From the NCBI GenBank assembly GCA_030431335.1, contig JAUIJH010000006.1, forward strand, positions 1 through 64,000: DNA of 64,000 bases, given 5' to 3'. Under the pieces are notes generated by a model. It saw only the letters and a program-made list of their open reading frames with translations. It was not told the origin of the DNA and did not search any database. This stretch comes from Alphaproteobacteria bacterium. Its GTDB lineage: Bacteria > Pseudomonadota > Alphaproteobacteria > Rhizobiales > Amorphaceae. The first letter of the stretch is position 1. Every line of letters starts with the position of its first letter. Positions 10,845 through 20,736 of this stretch are shown here, piece after piece. The translations under genes and the position numbers were made by a program.

Positions 10845-11165
10845 TCACGCTTGCTTTTCGGGCACGCGCACGACGAGGCCGTCCAGCGCGTCGGTGATCT
10901 TGATCTGGCAGGAAAGCCGGGAGCCTTCCTCCACCTCGTAGGCGAAATCGAGCATGTCCTCTTCCATCGGCGAGGGCTTGCCGACAGCCCCGCGCCAGTT
11001 TGGGTCGACATAGACATGACAGGTAGCGCAAGCGCAGGCCCCGCCGCATTCGGCTTCGATGCCCGGGACCATCGCCCGCACGGCGGTCTCCATCACCGTT
11101 GCGCCCACCTCGGCGTCGACCTTGTATTCCTCGCCGTCATGCGTGATGTACGTAATCTTTGCCAT
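10845..11165 (-). CDS. 2Fe-2S ferredoxin
   Basis: 106 aa from ATG 11165; [20 protein letters not shown] cysteine motif. Confidence 0.95.
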   Translation of the reverse strand: MAKITYITHDGEEYKVDAEVGATVMETAVRAMVPGIEAECGGACACATCHVYVDPNWRGAVGKPSPMEEDMLDFAYEVEEGSRLSCQIKITDALDGLVVRVPEKQA

Positions 11166-11402
11166 AGCCCCTCGCGCGTTACCTGCGCGACATAGCCGAT
11201 GAGCCGGCTGCGTCAAGCGAAGCGAGGCGCACGCTAAAATTGAACGAGGCCGTTGAACCAAGCGAAGCATGAATTCGTGAGTCGCATTTGAATTAAATTT
11301 TCAACGCGTAACAGAATTAACCATGCTGCAGACGGTTGAGTGACCTTCCTTGTGGGTCCACCCAGAGTATGGCATTAGCAAATCGTTAACGGGTGACTGT
11401 GG

Positions 11403-11502
11403 CGGACCGACCGCTCGGCGGTCCGACAGCCGACCCTGAATGGGTCGCGGGGCATGACGCCCGCGGCGCGATGAGAGCTCGCTGGCCGCTCAAAAGCCAG
11501 CG
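11403..11502 (+). promoter_or_regulatory. Cluster of three stem-loops in the leader of the giant GPR-like gene
   Basis: CGGACCG...CGGTCCG (11403-11425), CGACCC-TGAAT-GGGTCG (11431-11447), CGCTGGC...GCCAGCG (11480-11502); start codon at 11527/11533. Confidence 0.5.
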
Positions 11503-11526
11503 ATTGCGTAGCGTACGACCGAGGCA

Positions 11527-14500
11527 ATGAACATGGCCACTGACCCGAACCGCTCCACACAAGCCCAGAAGAAGGGTACGTCGGACGCCGCGCTTTCCGC
11601 AGTCGAAGAGGCTCTGAAGTTCGACCTGGATGCCGCCGACGAGACCGATCAGGCGGTCGACCAGCTGGTCAGCACCCTCGGCGAGACGCTGCAGGGCGAC
11701 GCGGACGCGGACGGTTTGCCGCCTTACGAGGCGCGTGAGAGCGGCGGCGAGCCGTTGCAGCCGGCCAACGATGCGCCCGACGCCACCCCGGCCTCGCGGC
11801 TGCGCCGGCGCCGCCACCGGGCCGAGGCCAAGCAGCAGTCCGCCGCCAACGACGATCGCGAGCGCGTCGAAATGGCGCTGGCCACGGGATCGCGCCGCGG
11901 CGCGGCCTTCGTCAGCTTCGCCGTCCTCGCCTCGCTGATCTGGGTCGGCCTGGGGGTCGGCGTCTTCGTCATTTCCGGGTCGGCCGCCGGCTTCGGCACC
12001 TTCCTCACCTCCCCGGCCGCCTTCGGCGTGCTCGCGGCCACCGTCGCCCCCGTCCTCCTGTTCCTGATGGTCGCCGCCCTAGCCCGCCGCGCTGACGAGC
12101 TGCGCCTTTCGTCCGCCGTCATGGGTGACATCGCGCGCCGCCTCACCGAGCCGGAGATCAACGCCTCCGAGGGTGTCGCCAACATCGGCCAGGCAATCCG
12201 CCGCGAGGTCGCGGGCATGAGCGAGGGCATCGAGCAGGCGCTGGAGCGGGCCAGCGAGCTCGAAGTGCTCGTCCACCGCGAAGTCGCCGCCCTGGAGCGC
12301 TCGTACGGCGACCACGAAGCCAAGATCCGCTCCCTGTTCGAGGAGCTGGTGGCCGAGCGCCAGATGCTGCTCGCCAATTCCGATTCCATGCGCGACCAGC
12401 TGGAGACCGCCAAGCACGGCCTGTCCGGCCTCGTCGGCGAGCTGCGCGACACCGTGCTCAACGCGCTCGGCGAGATGACCGGCCAGATCAGCACCTCCTT
12501 CGAGGAGGAGCGCAGCCGCATCATCGCCGACCTCGAGGGCTCGGGCCGCTCGCTGCTCACCACCTTCTCCACCACCGGCGACGAGTTCGTCGGCCGCCTC
12601 GTCACCCGCTCGCAGGAGCTGGAGACCCACCTTTCGGAGACCGGCGACGAGATGGCCGGCCGCCTGGAAGCCGTCTCGCAGAGCCAGGCCGAGGCGATCC
12701 AGAACTTCGTCGAAGCGCTGATCAACGCCATCAACGACCAGTCCGAGGCCACCATCGCCGCGGTCAAGTCCGCCTCGGAAACGCTGGTGGGCAGCCTCCA
12801 CTCGGAAACCGGCCAGACCGTGGAGACGATCCGCTCCACCGCCGAATACCTCGTCAGCAGCCTGCAGGCCGAGGCCGGCTCGGCGACCGAGACCATCCGC
12901 TCCACGTCCGACATCCTGATCGATTCCATCGCCGGCCAGTCCAAGGAGATCACCGACGAGTTCGGCCGGGTCGGCCAGGAGCTGGTCGACACCCTCGCCG
13001 ACCGCACGGTGGCGATGACCGAGAGCTTCGCCAACACCGGCTCCACCATGGCCGACACGGTGCTGGAGCGGGCCGAGGAGATCACCAAGATCCTGATGAC
13101 GACGGGCGACCACGTCACCCAGTCGATCAGCGAGGTGAACACCACCCTCACCGGCACCCTCACCGGCAAGCTCACCGAGCTGAACGAGGCCATCGCGACC
13201 GCCAGCGGCCAGTTCGACGCGACCATCACCGAGCGCATGGGCGCGCTCGACGGGGCCGTCGCCATGTCGGCCGAGCGTCTCACCAACACGGTCGAGCAGC
13301 GCATGAGCGCTGTGGACAACACCGTCTCCTACGCCACCGAGACGCTGACCACGACGCTGGACACGCGCCTGGAAGCCATCGAGAACGCGGTCTCCGGCTC
13401 GTCCGAAACCTTCTCCAGCCTGGTGGAGACCTCGCTGGAGAGCATCGACGGCACGCTGGAGCGCGTCTCGCGCGACCTGATCGCGTCCGTCGAGGGCCGC
13501 ATCGGCGAGGCCGATTCCACGCTGCGCGAGACGGCCAACAAGCTGGTCGAGACGCTGACGGAGCGCACCGACACCGTGTCGCTGCAGCTGGTGCGCACCA
13601 GCGACAGCCTCACCGAGCTGTTCGACACGCAGATGTCCAACATCGACAGCACCCTCAGCCGCGCCTCCGAGGAAGTGGTCACCGTGGTGGACGAGCGCCT
13701 CGCGGCCATCGAATCCACCCTCGTCACCGCCTCCTACAAGCTCGAGACGGAAGTCGGCTCGCGCCTCGGCGAAGTCACCGAGCAGATGGCCCAGGCCGGT
13801 TCCAACCTCACCGGCGCCGTCACCCAGTCGCTCAACCACCTCGACACGACGCTGTCGGAAGCGGCGCTGCGCATCAGCGGCATGATCGAGGGGCGGCTCG
13901 GCGAGATCGACGCGCGCGTCGATTCGGCGTCCGAGCACCTGTCGAGCGCGGTGGCCGAACGTATGGACCTCATGGAGCGCGAAGTCGCCGGCAGCGCCGA
14001 TCGCGCCGCCGAGACGGTGTCGCTGCGCGCCAACATGGTCGACGAGCGCCTGTCGGAGACGGCCGCGCGCCTCGTTGCGGCCATCGAGGGCAAGATCGGC
14101 GAGCTCGACGCCACTATCGCGCAGGGCGGCTCCGTCGCGGCGGGCGCCATTGCCAGCGCCTCCGAGGAACTGGCCAGCGCCCTCGTCAACCAGGTGGACC
14201 AGGTGTCCTCCACGCTGGGCGTGCTGGGCGACCGGCTGACCGACGCCGTCACCAGCGCCTCCGGCAACCTGTCCGAGACGCTGATCACCCGCGCCGACGA
14301 CATCGAGCTCACGCTCAACGGCCTCGGCGAGCGGCTGAGCGGGGTCATCGCCAGCACCTCCAACAGCTTCACCGAGACCATCGGCAGCCAGCTCAACGAC
14401 CTCGAGGCGCGGCTCAATATCGTGTCCGACAACCTCGCGGGCAGCGTGCAGTCCACCACCACCGCGATGCTGGAGGGCTTCAGCGGCCGCGTCGGCGAGG

Positions 14501-17500
14501 TGGAGGGCAACCTCACCGAGCTGTCGGGGCGGCTGACGCAGTCCATCTCCGGCGCCTCCACCCAGCTGCACGACGCCGTGTTCGCGCAGATCGACCAGAT
14601 CGAAGCCTCGCTCGAGGCGCTGGGCGACCGCCTCACCGATTCGGCCTCGCAGACCTCCAGCGCCTTGGCCGAGACGCTGAGCGCCCAGGCCGAGCGCTCC
14701 GAGGCGCTGATGCGCGAGCGCCAGACCCAGCTGGAGGACTCCTTCACCATCCACGCCGAAACCTTCGAGCGCAGCCTGGGCGAGTTCAACGGCGTGCTCA
14801 ACCGCACCTTCGTCGAGGCGACCGACGGTGCCGCCAACCTCCTTGCCGAGCGCACCGACATCCTCGTCGAGCGCATCACCGGCGAGATGGACCGCGTGGC
14901 CGACGTTATCGCCGGCTCGGGCAGCTCGCTGGTCGAGGGCCTGGGCGTGCGCGTCGACGCCTACACCGGCGAACTGCACCAGATCCAGGTCGTCATCAGC
15001 GAGACCATCACCACCAGCAGCGCCCAGCTGACGGCCCGCCTGGAGACCACGCTGGAAGAATTCGGCCAGCAGACGCACGCCTTCGGCGAGCGCGTCGACG
15101 GCTTCCAGAGCACGCTCGGCGAGACGCTGGCGAGCCATGTCGGCAGCCTCACGGTGAGCCTCGAAAGCTCGCTGGAAGAGATGGCCGCCCACACCGGCGC
15201 GCTGGGCGAGCGGCTGGAGACGCTGCAGAACGCCGTCAGCGACACGCTGCTCCTGCAGGGCGGCGACCTTGCCGCGCGCATCGAGGGCACGGCCGAGCGC
15301 ATCGAGCGCGCCATCGTCACCGAAGGCGGCACGCTGGAAGAGACGCTGCGCCAGTCCACCGAGGCGTTCCAGGCCAACATGCGCGAGCACACCGAGGTGG
15401 TGCGCGTCACGCTGGCCGAGTCGAGCCACGAGATCGCCGATTCCATGGGTCGCCACGGCGGCGAGATCTCCGAGACGCTGGCCCGCGCCGGCTCGCAGAT
15501 GGCCGAAGCGGTCGCCGAGCGCGTCGCGGCCTCGGCGGAGGAGATCAACCGCTCCGCCATGTCGATCGCCGACATCATCGCCGATCGGGGCGATGCCATC
15601 CGCATCAGCCTCGACAACGAGGCGACCGCCATCTCCGCCCGCGTCGACACCATCCGCGACGCGCTGGCCGGCGACCTGGCGCGCCTGTCCGCGCTGATCG
15701 ACGACCGGGCCACCCCCGTGTCGGAGGCGCTGAGCGAATCGATCGCCCGCTACGACGAGCTCGTCAACGAGCGCTCCACCGAGGTGGTGCAGGCCCTCAC
15801 CACGCACGCCACCGACATCACCACCATCCTCACCGAGCGGCTGGAAGCCATGGAGGATGCGCTGGACGGCCGCGTCGAGAAGGTGACCCACGCGCTGGTG
15901 GAACGTGCCCGCGCCATCTCCGCCACGCTGTCGGAGGGCCAGAGCGCCATCAACGACGCCTTCGCCGCGCGCCTCGAGGAAGTCACCGCCGTCACGCGCG
16001 ATGCCGTCGCATCCGCGTCGGAGGGCATCGAGGGCGAGTGCGGCCGCGTCCAGGAAGTGCTGCGCATGACCGTGGAGGATGCCCGCCGCGACGTGCTGGA
16101 GCCGATGCGCGCGATCTCCGAGCAGCTGTCGGCCGAGACCGGCGCCGTCAACCAGATGCTGTCGGAGACCATGGCCTCAATGTCCGGCGAGGTCGCCTCC
16201 GGCGGCCAGATGATGCAGGAGGCGATGGTCGACGCGCTCGACAAGCTCCTCAACATGATCGACGAGCGCACCGAGGCGACGCGCCGCCAGATCGAGGAGA
16301 CCATGCAAAGCGCCCACGCCGCGCTGACGGACGAGGGCACGCGCACAGCCGACGCGATGCAGGCCGTCGCCCGCGACACGGCCGCCAGCCTGTCCGACCT
16401 GCGCACCGTCATCGACGAGCACGGCGACCAGTTCCTCAACACCCTCGCCGCGCGCGGCGCCGGCGCCATCGCCGAGCTGCGCGACACGCACCGGATCCTG
16501 ACCGAAGAGCTGACCGGCACCCTGTCGCGCGTCGAATCGACCAGCCAGGCGCTGCACGAGGTGCTGGGCTCCATCGGTTCGACCCTGGTGGAGGTTGAAA
16601 CCAACCTCGCCCACCGCGGCGAGGATCTGAAGGGCGTGCTGGAAAGCTCGCTCGCGGATGCGGACCGTACCGCCAGCGAGATGGCCCGCCAGGCCGCCGA
16701 GCTGCGCCAGGCCTCCGATGCCGCGTTGACCGACCTGTCGAAGATCGCCGAGCGCATCGGGCGCGACAGCGCGACCCTCGCCGGGGCCGTCGAGCGGTTC
16801 GACCGCGATGCCGACGCCTTCGACGAGCGGGCCGAAGCGCGCCGCCAGGCGCTGGAGAGCCTGTCCTCCTCGCTGCTCAACAAGTCCGAGCAGGTGGACA
16901 GCCTGATGAGCTCCTTCACCCAGCGTGTCGACAGCCAGCTGCGCGCCACCGAGGAGCGCGTGCACGAGGCCCGCACCCTGTTGGAGCGCACCCTCACGGA
17001 CGCTTCCCAGGCCGTCGCCCCGCAACTGGAAGCCTTCCACGAGGCTGCCAACGCCGATGCCGAGCGCATCCGCGAGAGCCTCAGGATCTCCAACGAGGCC
17101 ATCGCCGCCGACATGGTCGAGGCGCTGCAGCAGGTGGCGAGCCGGTTCGCCGAGGCGACCAACGACATGCGCAACTCCGCCCGCTCCGTGCAGGAGGAGT
17201 TCGAGACCACGCGCACCGCGCTGGAGCGTTCCGTCATCGAATTGCCGGAGGCGACCCTGCAGAACGCCGACGCGCTGCGCCGGGCCGTCTCCAACCAGCT
17301 CGACGCGGTGCGTGAGCTCGGCGCCATCGTCGCCCGCCACACCGGCGGCGGCGGCGAGCCGATCCCGGCGAGCCCGGCCGCTCCGGCCGAGACCGCGCGG
17401 CCCCGCCTCGGCGAGACGCGCCGCGCCGAAGCCGCGCGCGAGGTGTCCTTCAACGGCCGCGGCCGCACCACTGCCGCGCCCGAAGCCGCCAGCTGGCGCA

Positions 17501-17895
17501 ACGGCCGCCCGCGCCCGGAAGCGGAGGCCGAAGCGGCGCCCGCGAGCGCACTGCCCGAGGGCGACATCTCGCGCCTCGCCAGCCCCGCGGCCCGCGCCAT
17601 CGAGGACGGGATCTACCGCGACATCTGGACCCGCTTCAATCGCGGCGAGCGCCAGATCTTCTCCCGCCAGCTCTATACGCTTGACGGCCAGCAGACCTTC
17701 GAGGACGTGCGCCGCCGCTACCAGCGCGACCGCGACTTCCGCGGCGAGGTCGACCGCTTCGTCGACGAGTTCGAGGAGCAGATCACCGACGCCTCGCGCA
17801 CCGACACCACGGGCCGGCGCACCCGCGACGCGCTGATGAGCGAGAGCGGCAAGCTCTACACCCTCCTCGCCCACGCCTCCGGCCGCCTCAACTAA
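11527..17895 (+). CDS. Giant (2122 aa) two-TM coiled-coil protein with apolipoprotein-like 22-residue repeats; growth pole ring (GPR/RgsE)-like
   Basis: Size, two N-terminal TM segments, long repeated amphipathic helical region and conserved-looking C-terminus (IYRDIWTRFNRGERQIFSRQLYTLDGQQTFEDV) resemble the ~2115-aa A. tumefaciens GPR. 22-residue periodicity read directly, e.g. NIDSTLSRASEEVVTVVDERLA / AIESTLVTASYKLETEVGSRLG. Confidence 0.8.
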   Translation: MNMATDPNRSTQAQKKGTSDAALSAVEEALKFDLDAADETDQAVDQLVSTLGETLQGDADADGLPPYEARESGGEPLQPANDAPDATPASRLRRRRHRAEAKQQSAANDDRERVEMALATGSRRGAAFVSFAVLASLIWVGLGVGVFVISGSAAGFGTFLTSPAAFGVLAATVAPVLLFLMVAALARRADELRLSSAVMGDIARRLTEPEINASEGVANIGQAIRREVAGMSEGIEQALERASELEVLVHREVAALERSYGDHEAKIRSLFEELVAERQMLLANSDSMRDQLETAKHGLSGLVGELRDTVLNALGEMTGQISTSFEEERSRIIADLEGSGRSLLTTFSTTGDEFVGRLVTRSQELETHLSETGDEMAGRLEAVSQSQAEAIQNFVEALINAINDQSEATIAAVKSASETLVGSLHSETGQTVETIRSTAEYLVSSLQAEAGSATETIRSTSDILIDSIAGQSKEITDEFGRVGQELVDTLADRTVAMTESFANTGSTMADTVLERAEEITKILMTTGDHVTQSISEVNTTLTGTLTGKLTELNEAIATASGQFDATITERMGALDGAVAMSAERLTNTVEQRMSAVDNTVSYATETLTTTLDTRLEAIENAVSGSSETFSSLVETSLESIDGTLERVSRDLIASVEGRIGEADSTLRETANKLVETLTERTDTVSLQLVRTSDSLTELFDTQMSNIDSTLSRASEEVVTVVDERLAAIESTLVTASYKLETEVGSRLGEVTEQMAQAGSNLTGAVTQSLNHLDTTLSEAALRISGMIEGRLGEIDARVDSASEHLSSAVAERMDLMEREVAGSADRAAETVSLRANMVDERLSETAARLVAAIEGKIGELDATIAQGGSVAAGAIASASEELASALVNQVDQVSSTLGVLGDRLTDAVTSASGNLSETLITRADDIELTLNGLGERLSGVIASTSNSFTETIGSQLNDLEARLNIVSDNLAGSVQSTTTAMLEGFSGRVGEVEGNLTELSGRLTQSISGASTQLHDAVFAQIDQIEASLEALGDRLTDSASQTSSALAETLSAQAERSEALMRERQTQLEDSFTIHAETFERSLGEFNGVLNRTFVEATDGAANLLAERTDILVERITGEMDRVADVIAGSGSSLVEGLGVRVDAYTGELHQIQVVISETITTSSAQLTARLETTLEEFGQQTHAFGERVDGFQSTLGETLASHVGSLTVSLESSLEEMAAHTGALGERLETLQNAVSDTLLLQGGDLAARIEGTAERIERAIVTEGGTLEETLRQSTEAFQANMREHTEVVRVTLAESSHEIADSMGRHGGEISETLARAGSQMAEAVAERVAASAEEINRSAMSIADIIADRGDAIRISLDNEATAISARVDTIRDALAGDLARLSALIDDRATPVSEALSESIARYDELVNERSTEVVQALTTHATDITTILTERLEAMEDALDGRVEKVTHALVERARAISATLSEGQSAINDAFAARLEEVTAVTRDAVASASEGIEGECGRVQEVLRMTVEDARRDVLEPMRAISEQLSAETGAVNQMLSETMASMSGEVASGGQMMQEAMVDALDKLLNMIDERTEATRRQIEETMQSAHAALTDEGTRTADAMQAVARDTAASLSDLRTVIDEHGDQFLNTLAARGAGAIAELRDTHRILTEELTGTLSRVESTSQALHEVLGSIGSTLVEVETNLAHRGEDLKGVLESSLADADRTASEMARQAAELRQASDAALTDLSKIAERIGRDSATLAGAVERFDRDADAFDERAEARRQALESLSSSLLNKSEQVDSLMSSFTQRVDSQLRATEERVHEARTLLERTLTDASQAVAPQLEAFHEAANADAERIRESLRISNEAIAADMVEALQQVASRFAEATNDMRNSARSVQEEFETTRTALERSVIELPEATLQNADALRRAVSNQLDAVRELGAIVARHTGGGGEPIPASPAAPAETARPRLGETRRAEAAREVSFNGRGRTTAAPEAASWRNGRPRPEAEAEAAPASALPEGDISRLASPAARAIEDGIYRDIWTRFNRGERQIFSRQLYTLDGQQTFEDVRRRYQRDRDFRGEVDRFVDEFEEQITDASRTDTTGRRTRDALMSESGKLYTLLAHASGRLN

Positions 17896-17917
17896 GCGCG
17901 TCCGGTCCGACACCACG

Positions 17918-17951
17918 AAAAAGCCGGGGCATCACCGCCCCGGCTTTTTTT
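17918..17951 (+). terminator. Rho-independent terminator of the giant gene
   Basis: AAAAAGCCGGGGC-ATCACC-GCCCCGGCTTTTTTT just after the stop at 17895. Confidence 0.95.
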
Positions 17952-18836
17952 GTGCCCCCGCCTTACGGGCACATGTCCCGACGCCGCCGGCGCGCCTCCC
18001 GTTCGGGGCATGTCCCGCTAACGCGACTAACGTCTCCGGCCCAGCGAATCGCGGTCCGCCTACTTTGAGCCAATCATCGAGTGATGGATAAGATTTCAGG
18101 GACCCGTACGCCTGGGGGAGAAGCAGTCGAGAAGAGCGCCATTGCACCTCCGGGTTGCCTCCATGGTGCGCTCCCGGGTCGCGGAGCAGGCACCCGTGCT
18201 TTTCGGACATCTGCTCAGACGGGTTTGGGGGACTGACCGCAGAAGAGAGCAGTGCGCGCCGGCTGCACGGATCGCCGTGCCTCGCCTTGCCCCGATAGCG
18301 ATCGAGGTGCCGATCATGACGATATGTCCGACGCGAGCCGCTCGCGACCGGCGCGATCAAGGCGTCGCGTTGGTCGGCCTGTTGCACGCGGCCGCATCGC
18401 TGCGGTCGCAGCACGGTGCTGCGATGCATATCATCGGTCGCGGTGTCCGCGCGGTGCCTTATCGATCATGCCCTTGACCACAGCAGGCCCAGCCGCGTCG
18501 CGGCGCCAATGATCTTGCCAAGACATTTTCGACGAAGTCGCGAATCAGCGTCCACGGAAGTGGTGGAGTTTCGGGGCCAAGCCGGGATGGCCATCGAAAC
18601 GATGCGGTTATGGTGGAGTTTGTGGACTGCAACCGATCCACAGAGGACCCGATGACGGGGACAGGTTGGCGCTGATGGAGGCGAGGCCGACAACGGGAAT
18701 TTTCTGCGCAGCCTTGCCGAGACGGTTCTGCAGATCCCGATTGAGGTAGACGCGGAGGGCATGATTGGCGCCGGTCGCTCTGAGAGCAGTGCCGAGCGCT
18801 CGACTTGGCAAGCGCAGACTCGGTACGCGGCTCGGC

Positions 18837-18951
18837 CAACTCAACCTGCGCGCTCCGAAGTTGCGCCGAAATTATTTCCCGCCCTTCCTCAAGGCGCGCA
18901 AGACGACGGAGAAGGCGCTGATCTCGGTGATCCAGAAGGTGTGGATCGCCA
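18837..18951 (+). pseudogene. IS256-family (Mutator-type) transposase fragment
   Basis: GQLNLRAPKLRRNYFPPFLKARKTTEKALISVIQKVWIA resembles the IS256 transposase N-terminal region (LRIPKLRxGSYFPxFLExRRxxEKALxAVIQEAY); no intact ORF. Confidence 0.6.
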
Positions 18952-19120
18952 GCGATAACATCATCCATGCGGATGCGCCGGTGTTTTCCGACCGGCCGAT
19001 ACGGGATGACGTTCTCCTCGAGGAGCTTGATCAGAAACGGACGCGAGACATTGGGGATGTCAGCTAGGTCGAGGGCTTTATCGCCGAGGATGATGCGCAC
19101 ACCAAGGACCGGATTGAGCC
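18950..19120 (-). pseudogene. Excisionase/antitoxin-type HTH DNA-binding domain fragment
   Basis: GVRIILGDKALDLADIPNVSRPFLIKLLEENVIPYRPVGKHRRIRMDDVIA; reading frame degrades where the IS256-like fragment begins (~18950). Confidence 0.6.
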
Positions 19121-19139
19121 CGTGGACGCCGCGAAGCCT

Positions 19140-19570
19140 CCACCGCTGCGACCGGCGCCATGGTGGGTGTCGGCGGCGAGCGCGCGTTCTACCGGCCGGC
19201 GAGGATCGCATCCAAATGCCGAACCGCGAGCGTTTCAGTGGTACTCAGACCTCAAATCCCACCGAAGCCTGGTACGGCACGCTTCTGCATGAGCTCACCC
19301 ATTGGAGCGGCGCACCGCACCGGCTCGCCCGTCAGCTCTCTACCCGCTTTGGCGATGATGCCTATGCCGCAGAGGAACTCATTGCCGAGCTCGGCGCCGC
19401 CTTCCTCAGCGCGGATCTGGGCATCACATCGGAGCCCAGGCCGGACCATGCGGCCTACCTCGCCAGCTGGCTGAAAATCCTCAAAGCCGACAAAAAAGCC
19501 GTGTTTGCCGCCGCCAGTGCCGCGAGCAAGGCAGCGGACTATCTGGCTGGGTTTTCAGGGGAGCAGGAGC
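19140..19570 (+). pseudogene. ArdC-like antirestriction / zincin-like metallopeptidase C-terminal fragment
   Basis: ERIQMPNRERFSGTQ...GTLLHELTHWSGAPHRLARQLSTRFGDDAYAAEELIAELGAAFLSADLGITSEPRPDHAAYLASWLKILKADKKAVFAAASAASKAADYL (HExxH); apparent frameshift near 19200 and no proper N-terminus. Confidence 0.8.
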
Positions 19571-19843
19571 GCAGGATTGCGGCGTTACTGGTGCTGTTTC
19601 TTCCATTGCACCTTGGAAGACTTCGCCGAAAGGCGTGTCTTCACGAGCTGCGCGCGTATTGCGCGGCAGGATCGTCGCTTGACGCACCTCGGAGCCGACA
19701 CCCCCAGAAGATCGCCGCACGCAGAGCCGAGCACCCGCAGCTTGCCGCGGGGCGAAGCGCAAGCGCAGCAGGCCGCTTGCGACCTTGCCGGCTCGAGTAC
19801 GGCGATAGGATCAAACCCTCGCTCATTCGGTCTTTCACACACC

Positions 19844-20392
19844 TCACCGCGCCGAACCGTGCTCGCCAACATACCATTTCACATAGGCGATGAACGAGCC
19901 GACCGGCTTGTCCGGGACGCTTTGCTTGTCCGCCAACATGGCGCGCCAATCGGCTTCCAACTGGTATACGTCATAGCCCGCCGCATGTTTGCGGGCAGCC
20001 TCGAACGCGCCTGCCGGCAGAACGACGCGGGCAGCTTCAAAGCCGGCTTCACCCTCCCCGCCAGGTTGGGTGCAGATGGCCGTAAATTCAGGGCGCGGCC
20101 GAAATACGACCAGCTCGTCCTCAAGGCGGATCGCGTAGTCAGGGAAATGACCATGCGCGATGTCAGCCTCGACAATCGCGGCCACCATGCGCCTGAATTC
20201 TTTCGACTTGGAACTCGAGCCCGACTTCAGGCGCAACTTCTCAAGCCCGATATGCCACTTAACCTGATGGCCGCAATGTTTGCGCGCGAGCTCGTATAAG
20301 CGCCGCTCGAGCGGCTTACGCAGACGCTGATCGGTGGCTTTGAGCCGATACCGCCATGAAGGTGGTGTCAAATTTGGCGGCGCATCTAGCAT
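19844..20392 (-). pseudogene. Plasmid replication initiator protein A (RepA/RPA family) C-terminal fragment
   Basis: RLRKPLERRLYELARKHCGHQVKWHIGLEKLRLKSGSSSKSKEFRRMVAAIVEADIAHGHFPDYAIRLEDELVVFRPR; N-terminal two-thirds missing. Confidence 0.72.
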
Positions 20393-20610
20393 GCCAGCTC
20401 GGCGACACCTTGCTGTGAGGCTGTGAGCTGGCAGCCGGACAATCGCGGCGCGTCCCCAAGTGCGGCTGGCTGCGTGTCGCAACCGCGGAGCACGCATCCC
20501 GGTCCAACGCACGTCGGACCCAACCGCGCACCGTTGGGCGTACTCAGCCGGGACCGTTGGCTCGGACCCAGCATCGTCCGTCACGCAGCCCGCCGGCCCA
20601 TCGCCGGTCG

Positions 20611-20670
20611 GGGAATGGGCCCCAGCCAGGCGGGAATGGGTCCAAGCCAGTCAGGCAAGGGCCCAAACCA
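20611..20670. repeat. Short degenerate direct repeats, GGGAATGGGYCCMAGCCAG-like
   Basis: GGGAATGGGCCCCAGCCAG / GGGAATGGGTCCAAGCCAG / GGCAAGGGCCCAAACCAACC in succession. Confidence 0.6.
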
Positions 20671-20736
20671 ACCGGCCAAGCGCCCCGGGCGCGGCAGCGG
20701 CGTCAGGCGCCGAGCCGGTCCCGGGCAGGCAGGGCC

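Noticed and set aside
12079-15891. 1270-aa minus-strand ORF within the giant GPR-like gene
   Set aside because: Antisense shadow of a repetitive GC-rich coding region; low-complexity H/R/G/D-rich translation with no recognisable domain
18400-18800. Possible additional transposase remnant (ALRATGANHALRVYLNRDLQNRLGKAAQKIPVVGLASISANLSP)
   Set aside because: Cannot be assigned to a family by eye; left as unidentified relic sequence
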